Shown here one piece after another: positions 59,311 to 64,000 of a DNA stretch of 64,000 bases (positions within the stretch are counted from its first letter, which is position 1; each line of letters begins with the position of its first letter). The DNA comes from Arthrobacter woluwensis (lineage in GTDB: Bacteria; Actinomycetota; Actinomycetes; Actinomycetales; Micrococcaceae). A model generated the notes under the pieces. It saw only the letters and a program-made list of their open reading frames with translations, was not told the DNA's origin and did no database searches. Made by a program: the position numbers and the translations under genes. The stretch is from positions 2,790,001-2,854,000 of the forward strand of contig NZ_FNSN01000003.1 in assembly GCF_900105345.1 (NCBI RefSeq), given 5' to 3'.

Positions 59311-59380
59311 GCGGACCGTCTGCGCGAAAGGCGTCCCGGGCAGACCGACGGTCCGGGGAACGCCGACAGCTTGGAACGCC

Positions 59381-59423
59381 GACGGCCGGTGGCCGGAGAT
59401 CGGATCTCCGGCCACCGGCCGTC
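59381..59423. terminator. Long bidirectional terminator hairpin
   Basis: Positions 59381-59401 and 59403-59423 are exact complements over 21 bp (ends GACGGCCGG / CCGGCCGTC), essentially a continuous palindrome. It lies between the convergent secreted-protein gene and gatB, 17 bp past the gatB stop. No U-run. Confidence 0.75.
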
Positions 59424-59440
59424 GGGGGTTCAGGAAGGGA

Positions 59441-60949
59441 CTAGCCCTCCACGCCCAGCTTCTCGAGGATCAGCTCGCGGACGCGGCCGGCGTCGGCCTG
59501 GCCACGGGTGGCCTTCATGACGCCGCCGACGATCGCGCCGATCGCCTGCACCTTGCCGCCACGGATCTTCTCCGCGACGTCGGGCTGAGCGGCCAGAGCG
59601 GCGTCGATGGCTTCCAGCAGGGGGCCGTCATCGGAGACCACGGCCAGACCGCGAGCGGCCACGACCTCCTCCGGGGAGCCCTCGCCGGCCAGGACGCCAT
59701 CCAGGACCTGGGAGGCCATCTTGTTGTTGATCTTGCCGGCTTCCACCAGGCCGTTCACCTGGACGATCACATCCGGGGTGATGCCCAGCTCGCCCGGGTC
59801 CACCTCGGCGGCCTTGGCGCGGCCCACCACTTCACCCATCCACCACTTGCGGGCGGCGGCGGCCTTGAGGCCGGCGGCGACGGTCTCCTCGATCAGGTCC
59901 ATGACGCCGGCGTTCACCACGTCGCGGAACTCCAGATCCGAGTAGCCCCAGGCGGTCTTGAGGCGCTTGCGGCGTTCGGCCGGGGGCTCCGGCAGGGTCG
60001 CGCGCAGCTCCTCCACCCACTCACGGGACGCGACGACGGGAACGAGGTCGGGCTCCGGGAAGTAGCGGTAATCGTCCGCGTCGCTCTTGGGGCGGCCCGA
60101 CGTCGTCGTGCGCGTGTCCTCGTGCCAGTGGCGCGTCTCCTGCACGACCTTCTCGCCCGACTCCAGGACGGCGCCGTGGCGCTGGATCTCGAAGCGGACG
60201 GCGTGCTCGACGGCGCGCAGCGAGTTCACGTTCTTGGTCTCGGACCGCGTGCCGAACTTCTCCTGGCCGATCGGCTTGAGGGAGACGTTGGCGTCGCAAC
60301 GGACGTTGCCGCGCTCCATGCGGGCGTCGGAGACACCGAGGTTCTTCACGATCTCGCGGACGGCCGCCACGTAGGCCTTGGCCAGCTCCGGAGCGCGCTT
60401 GCCCGCGCCGACGATCGGCTTGGTGACGATCTCCACGAGCGGCACGCCGGCACGGTTGTAGTCCACGAGCGAGTAGTCGGCGCCCTGGATGCGGCCCGCC
60501 GCGCCACCCATGTGGGTCAGCTTGCCGGCGTCCTCCTCCATGTGCGCGCGCTCGATCTCCACGCGGAACACCTCGCCGTCCTCCAGCTCGATGTCGAGGT
60601 ACCCGTCGAAGGCGATGGGCTCGTCGTACTGCGAGGTCTGGAAGTTCTTGGGGGTGTCCGGGTAGAAGTAGTTCTTCCGGGCGAAGCGGCACGTCTCGGC
60701 GATCTGGCAGTTCAGGGCCAGGCCGATCTTGATGGAGGACTCCACGGCGGCCTTGTTGACCACGGGCAGGACGCCGGGCAGGCCCAGGTCCACCTCGTTG
60801 ACGTTCGTGTTGGGCTCGTCCCCGAACTCGTTGGGGGCGGAGGAGAACATCTTGGTCTTGGTGTTCAGCTCGACGTGCACCTCGAAGCCGAGCACGGGCT
60901 CGTACTTCTCGAAGACGGAGTCGTAGTCCAGGATCTCGTCGGCGGACAT
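59441..60949 (-). CDS. gatB: Asp-tRNA(Asn)/Glu-tRNA(Gln) amidotransferase subunit B
   Basis: 502 residues from ATG 60949 (M-S-A-D-E-I-L). Binds the mischarged tRNA and activates the acyl group with [20 protein letters not shown] at the N-terminus, Y-P-D-T-P-K-N-F-Q and [14 protein letters not shown] are GatB signatures; the C-terminal helical and YqeY-like tail domains are complete. Its start overlaps the gatA stop by 1 bp (TAATG). Confidence 0.97.
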   Translation of the reverse strand: MSADEILDYDSVFEKYEPVLGFEVHVELNTKTKMFSSAPNEFGDEPNTNVNEVDLGLPGVLPVVNKAAVESSIKIGLALNCQIAETCRFARKNYFYPDTPKNFQTSQYDEPIAFDGYLDIELEDGEVFRVEIERAHMEEDAGKLTHMGGAAGRIQGADYSLVDYNRAGVPLVEIVTKPIVGAGKRAPELAKAYVAAVREIVKNLGVSDARMERGNVRCDANVSLKPIGQEKFGTRSETKNVNSLRAVEHAVRFEIQRHGAVLESGEKVVQETRHWHEDTRTTTSGRPKSDADDYRYFPEPDLVPVVASREWVEELRATLPEPPAERRKRLKTAWGYSDLEFRDVVNAGVMDLIEETVAAGLKAAAARKWWMGEVVGRAKAAEVDPGELGITPDVIVQVNGLVEAGKINNKMASQVLDGVLAGEGSPEEVVAARGLAVVSDDGPLLEAIDAALAAQPDVAEKIRGGKVQAIGAIVGGVMKATRGQADAGRVRELILEKLGVEG

Positions 60950-62460
60950 TACTTGGCACCTCCCAGTACCGGGGCCTGCGCCAGCAGCGGGCCGCCCCAT
61001 TTCTCTTCCAGCAGCTTCTCCAGGGCGCCGGCGGCGCGGTACAGGCGGACGTCCTGACGGGCCGGGGCGAGGAACTGGATGCCCACGGGCAGGCCGTCCT
61101 CGTCCGCGAGACCACCGGGGATGGAGATGCCCGGGACACCGGCCATGTTCGCCGGGATGGTCGCGACGTCGTTGAGGTACATCGCCAGCGGGTCGTCGAC
61201 CTTCTCGCCCAGCTTGAACGCCGTGGTGGGCGCCGTCGGGGAGATCAGCACATCGGCCTGGGCGAACGCGGCGTCGAAGTCGCGCTGGATGAGCGTGCGG
61301 ACCTTCTGAGCCGAGCCGTAGTAGGCGTCGTAGTAGCCGGCGGACAGGGCGTAGGTGCCCAGGATGATGCGGCGCTTGACCTCGTCACCGAAGCCGGCGG
61401 CGCGGGTGGCGCCCATGACGCGCTCGATGGTCAGCGGGCCCTCTTCGGGGAGGACGCGCAGGCCGAAGCGCACGCCGTCGAACTTCGCCAGGTTGCTGGA
61501 GACCTCGGACGGCATGATCAGGTAGTAGGCGCCCAGCGCGTACTCGAAGTTGGGGCAGGAGACCTCGACGATCTCGGCGCCCGCGGCCTTGAGCAGCTCC
61601 AGGGACTCGTTGAAGCGGTTCTCGACGCCGGCCTGGTAACCCTCGCCGTGGAGTTCCTTGATGATGCCGATCCGCATGCCCTTGACGTCGCCGCTCGCAG
61701 CGGCGGCGGCCAGGCCGGTCCAGGATTCCTGCAGGGAGGTGGAGTCGTACGGGTCGTGCCCGCTGATGACCTCGTGCAGCAGCGCGGAGTCGAGCACGGT
61801 GCGGGACACCGGACCGATCTGGTCCAGCGAGGAGGCCATGGCGATGGCGCCGTAGCGGGACACGCCGCCGTAGGTGGGCTTCACGCCGACCGAACCGGTC
61901 ACCGAAGCGGGCTGACGGATGGAGCCACCGGTGTCCGTGCCGAGGGCCAGCGGCGCCTCGAACGCGGAGACGGCGGCGGCTGAACCGCCACCGGAACCGC
62001 CGGGGATGCGGTCCAGGTCCCACGGGTTGCGGGTGGAACCGTACGCGGAGTGCTCCGTGGAGGAGCCCATGGCGAATTCGTCCAGGTTGGTCTTGCCGAG
62101 GATCGGCATCTTCGCGGCGCGCAGCTTCTTGATGACGGTGGCGTCATACGGGCTGTGCCAGCCTTCGAGGATCTTGGACCCGGCGGTGGTGGGCTGGCCC
62201 ACGGTCACGATCAGGTCCTTGACGGCGATCGGGACACCGGCGAGCGCGTGGAGGTCCTCACCGTTGGCGCGGGCGGAGTCCACCTCGGCCGCGACGGAGA
62301 GCGCTTCCTCGGTGTTGACGTGCAGGAACGCGTTCACGTCGCCGTCGACGGCGGCGATGCGGTCCAGGTGCGCCTGGGTGACCTCGACGGCGGACAGTTC
62401 CTTGGCGGCGAGCTTCTCGGCGAGCTGCGCGGCGGTGGAGTGGATGATCTCCTGGGTCAT
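60949..62460 (-). CDS. gatA: Asp-tRNA(Asn)/Glu-tRNA(Gln) amidotransferase subunit A
   Basis: 503 residues. The glutaminase subunit, releasing ammonia for transamidation. The amidase-signature triad is visible: K81 (I-A-V-K-D), cis-Ser S156 (G-G-S-G-G-G-S) and nucleophile S180 (D-T-G-G-S-I-R). It lies between gatC (3 bp upstream) and gatB in one operon in the order gatC-gatA-gatB. Confidence 0.97.
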   Translation of the reverse strand: MTQEIIHSTAAQLAEKLAAKELSAVEVTQAHLDRIAAVDGDVNAFLHVNTEEALSVAAEVDSARANGEDLHALAGVPIAVKDLIVTVGQPTTAGSKILEGWHSPYDATVIKKLRAAKMPILGKTNLDEFAMGSSTEHSAYGSTRNPWDLDRIPGGSGGGSAAAVSAFEAPLALGTDTGGSIRQPASVTGSVGVKPTYGGVSRYGAIAMASSLDQIGPVSRTVLDSALLHEVISGHDPYDSTSLQESWTGLAAAAASGDVKGMRIGIIKELHGEGYQAGVENRFNESLELLKAAGAEIVEVSCPNFEYALGAYYLIMPSEVSSNLAKFDGVRFGLRVLPEEGPLTIERVMGATRAAGFGDEVKRRIILGTYALSAGYYDAYYGSAQKVRTLIQRDFDAAFAQADVLISPTAPTTAFKLGEKVDDPLAMYLNDVATIPANMAGVPGISIPGGLADEDGLPVGIQFLAPARQDVRLYRAAGALEKLLEEKWGGPLLAQAPVLGGAK

Positions 62461-62463
62461 GGC

Positions 62464-62760
62464 TTACTCCTCATCCAGGATTGCGGGGACCTTGAAACGG
62501 TTCTCGTCGGCGTCGGGCGCACCGGAGAGGGCCTGCTCCGCGGTCAGCACATGCCCCACCACGTCCTCGCGGAACACATTGCTCAGCGGGATGGGGTGCG
62601 AGGTGGCGGGCACATCGGCGCCGGCGACCTCACTGACGGACTTGACGGAGTCGACGATGACGGCCAGTTCGCCGGCCATACGATCGAGCTCCTCATTGCT
62701 CATCTCAATGTGAGCGAGACGCGCCAGATGCGCGACGTCGTCACGATCGATCGCAGCCAT
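62464..62760 (-). CDS. gatC: Asp-tRNA(Asn)/Glu-tRNA(Gln) amidotransferase subunit C
   Basis: 98 residues from ATG 62760 (M-A-A-I-D-R-D-D-V), preceded by GGGGAG. I-x-x-D-D-V-A-H-L-A-R-L-A and the C-terminal F-K-V-P-A-I-L-D mark GatC, the clamp that holds GatA and GatB together. First gene of the operon. The longer frame to 62808 is less likely. The 257-bp gap upstream, before the GNAT gene, holds the gat promoter region and a long hairpin. Confidence 0.95.
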   Translation of the reverse strand: MAAIDRDDVAHLARLAHIEMSNEELDRMAGELAVIVDSVKSVSEVAGADVPATSHPIPLSNVFREDVVGHVLTAEQALSGAPDADENRFKVPAILDEE

Positions 62761-62866
62761 GGATCTCCCCTGCAATTGGTGAAAAGGTTTCTGGTCCAGT
62801 TTAGTCACTCCGCCGCGGCCCGTCCGACCGCGGCGGGGGCGTGGGGTCGGCAGGGCGTCGGACCCA

Positions 62867-62938
62867 CGGTTTCGGTGTCTTTGTTTCCTCTGGGTGCGGC
62901 AATTGTGGCACCCAGCGGAAACTAGGACACCGAAACCG
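62867..62938. repeat. Intergenic hairpin in the divergent gatC/GNAT gap
   Basis: CGGTTTCGGTGTC pairs with GACACCGAAACCG; further in, GTTTCC/GGAAAC and CTGGGTG/CACCCAG, around a short loop. Total about 26 bp paired with short mismatched spacers. It is the only long hairpin in this window not downstream of a gene: both neighbours are read away from it. Confidence 0.75.
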
Positions 62939-63017
62939 GAACGACAGGTGAGGAGGTGTGAGCACGCCCGGTTCTCGCGACCAGAGGGTGACCCGGCGCA
63001 CCCCTAGTATGTGGACC

Positions 63018-63563
63018 ATGCTCCCTGTGCCGGATGACTTCGCCCTCCGTGTCCCGACCTCGGACGACGTCGGCCGCGTCCATGAGCTCTACAGCGACCC
63101 GGCTGTCTGGCGGCACGCGCCCCACGGACGGCACGTCTCACTGGCGACCACGCAGCGACTGGTCGACCGGTGGGTGTCGGACTGGGAGGACCACGGGCTC
63201 GGCTCGTGGCTGGTGGAGGACGCCGGAACCGGCGAACTACTCGGCAACGCCGGCTGTTCTCTGCGGAACGGCACTCACTGGAACCTCGGATACCGATTCG
63301 CGCCGGCCGCCCAGGGCCGCGGCCTCGCGACCCGTGCAGCCCGCCTCGCCCTGGCGGCAGCATGGGAGAAGGACGCCTCGCTCCCCCGGGTCGCGTCGAT
63401 CCTGGAACACAACGCCGCTTCGGCCGCGGTGGCGGTCCGGGTGGGTCTCACCCTCCGATTCCGTGGACCGGACGCAGGCAACCCCGACCCGTCGGCGATC
63501 CGTCTGCTCTACGCCGACCGGCCGCTGACCCCGGACACGGTCGCCCTGATCCTGGGGCACTGA
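63018..63563 (+). CDS. GNAT family N-acetyltransferase
   Basis: 181 residues from ATG 63018; ATG 63009 is possible. RimJ/RimL-like: L-R-V-P-T-S-D-D-V, W-N-L-G-Y-R-F-A-P-A-A-Q-G-R-G-L-A-T-R-A (acetyl-CoA site), then S-I-L-E-H-N-A-A-S-A-A-V-A-V-R-V-G-L. There is no ribosome site, but TAGTAT (63005-63010) lies 7 bp before ATG 63018, as in a leaderless message. Substrate unknown. Confidence 0.85.
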   Translation: MLPVPDDFALRVPTSDDVGRVHELYSDPAVWRHAPHGRHVSLATTQRLVDRWVSDWEDHGLGSWLVEDAGTGELLGNAGCSLRNGTHWNLGYRFAPAAQGRGLATRAARLALAAAWEKDASLPRVASILEHNAASAAVAVRVGLTLRFRGPDAGNPDPSAIRLLYADRPLTPDTVALILGH

Positions 63564-63632
63564 ACTGGCCGACTCGTCGGCCGGCTGGTGGACTCGCCGG
63601 CGTCGTCGCGTCTGGCCGCACCCGAGTTCGCA

Positions 63633-63677
63633 TTCTGCGCCCCAATGGGGGCGCACAACGTGGAAGAGGGCGCAGAA
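63633..63677. repeat. Intergenic hairpin with two alternative stems
   Basis: TTCTGCGCCC (63633-63642) can pair with GGGCGCAGAA (63668-63677), or its TGCGCCCC part with GGGGCGCA at 63648-63655 over an AATG loop. It lies between the convergent GNAT and transporter genes, 70 bp after the GNAT stop and 21 bp from the transporter stop. Confidence 0.6.
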
Positions 63678-63698
63678 CCCGCGAGAAGCGAGCGGCCG

Positions 63699-64000
63699 TC
63701 AGGCCCCCCGCGCACGGCGGGACGTGCGCAGCACCACCAGCACGACGGCGGCCAGCGTGAGCGCCGTCGCCGCCCACTGCCCGGGCGACGGCCACGGTCC
63801 GAGTCCGGCGAGCGCCGCGGCGACCCCGACCACGGGCGGCACCGCGAGCCCGAGCAGCGCCGAGTACGTGGCACCCGCCGCGACCAGGATGCGGTGCTGC
63901 AGCAGGTACGCCGGCACGTACACCACGACGCCGAGGATCACGAGCGAGAGCAGCGCGCCGGGGGTGACCGTTCCTCCGCCCAGAAGGTCGGCCCCGGCCC
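63699..64000 (-). CDS. EamA/DMT-type transporter, C-terminal fragment
   Basis: The frame is open to the window edge, giving about 100 residues of the C-terminus. G-G-G-T-V-T-P-G-A-L-L-S-L is followed by three hydrophobic helices with Y-V-P-A-Y-L-L-Q-H-R and A-L-L-G-L-A-V-P-P-V-V-G-V, and a basic tail R-T-S-R-R-A-R-G-A. This fits the last helices of a drug/metabolite transporter (EamA). The 5' part is outside the window, so identity is moderate. Confidence 0.7.
   Translation of the reverse strand, partial: AGADLLGGGTVTPGALLSLVILGVVVYVPAYLLQHRILVAAGATYSALLGLAVPPVVGVAAALAGLGPWPSPGQWAATALTLAAVVLVVLRTSRRARGA

Overview
The window is GC-rich chromosomal DNA from an actinobacterium. A member of the Micrococcaceae close to Arthrobacter is the best guess. 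The support is the very high GC at third codon positions, frequent GTG/TTG starts, two SAM-IV-type riboswitches, the tRNA-Asn/dnaG/dgt/dusB/glyS gene neighbourhood, and a gatCAB operon without gatD/E. The organism name is inference. Genes on both strands are dense and mostly intact; only the first (GNAT) and last (DMT transporter) genes are cut by the window edges.

Layout. 1-3.1 kb: an acetyltransferase tail, then two identical tRNA-Asn genes inside a 185-bp direct repeat that brackets an MFS efflux pump, its TetR repressor and a small membrane protein. 3.1-18.4 kb: the housekeeping genes dnaG, dgt, dusB and glyS, interrupted by accessory genes. These are a GNAT-AAA+ fusion, a two-component system with an ABC exporter, a TetR/SDR pair, a YibE/F membrane protein and a GNAT protein. 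18.4-22 kb: lactonase, S4 RNA-binding protein, esterase, SGNH hydrolase and a membrane protein. 22.2-25.2 kb: metX and an O-acetylhomoserine sulfhydrylase gene, each behind its own SAM-IV-type riboswitch. 25.3-29.4 kb: a small secreted protein, a VOC protein, a large Cys-rich lipoprotein and a CPBP membrane protease. 29.4-31.2 kb: a sharply AT-richer island with one gene carrying a HEPN RNase-like motif.

32-41.5 kb is the most coherent catabolic locus: a DeoR regulator, class II aldolase, PfkB kinase, ROK kinase and SIS-domain isomerase/deaminase, divergent from a 1477-residue secreted GH101 endo-alpha-N-acetylgalactosaminidase with two C-terminal NPCBM domains. Together they look like an aga-type pathway for amino-sugar (probably GalNAc) release and use. 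No deacetylase gene is in the window. 41.6-48.2 kb: hutI, threonine degradation (kbl, tdh), a Tat-exported amidohydrolase and a LysR regulator. 48.3-54.4 kb: a CUT1-type sugar ABC operon (binding lipoprotein and two permeases, no ATPase), a LacI repressor with twin palindromic operators, and a Gfo/Idh/MocA oxidoreductase. 54.6-64 kb: an FAD dehydrogenase, a PP2C-like phosphatase, a 2-oxoglutarate/Fe(II) dioxygenase-family protein, a secreted protein, gatB-gatA-gatC, a GNAT protein and a DMT transporter fragment.

Long near-perfect hairpins recur in the intergenic gaps, nearly always just downstream of a stop codon. At least two sequence families recur far apart, and one pair shows compensatory changes in both arms. 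I regard the solo HEPN gene, the GNAT-AAA+ fusion, the hairpin family and the GH101/aga locus as the items most worth a second look.
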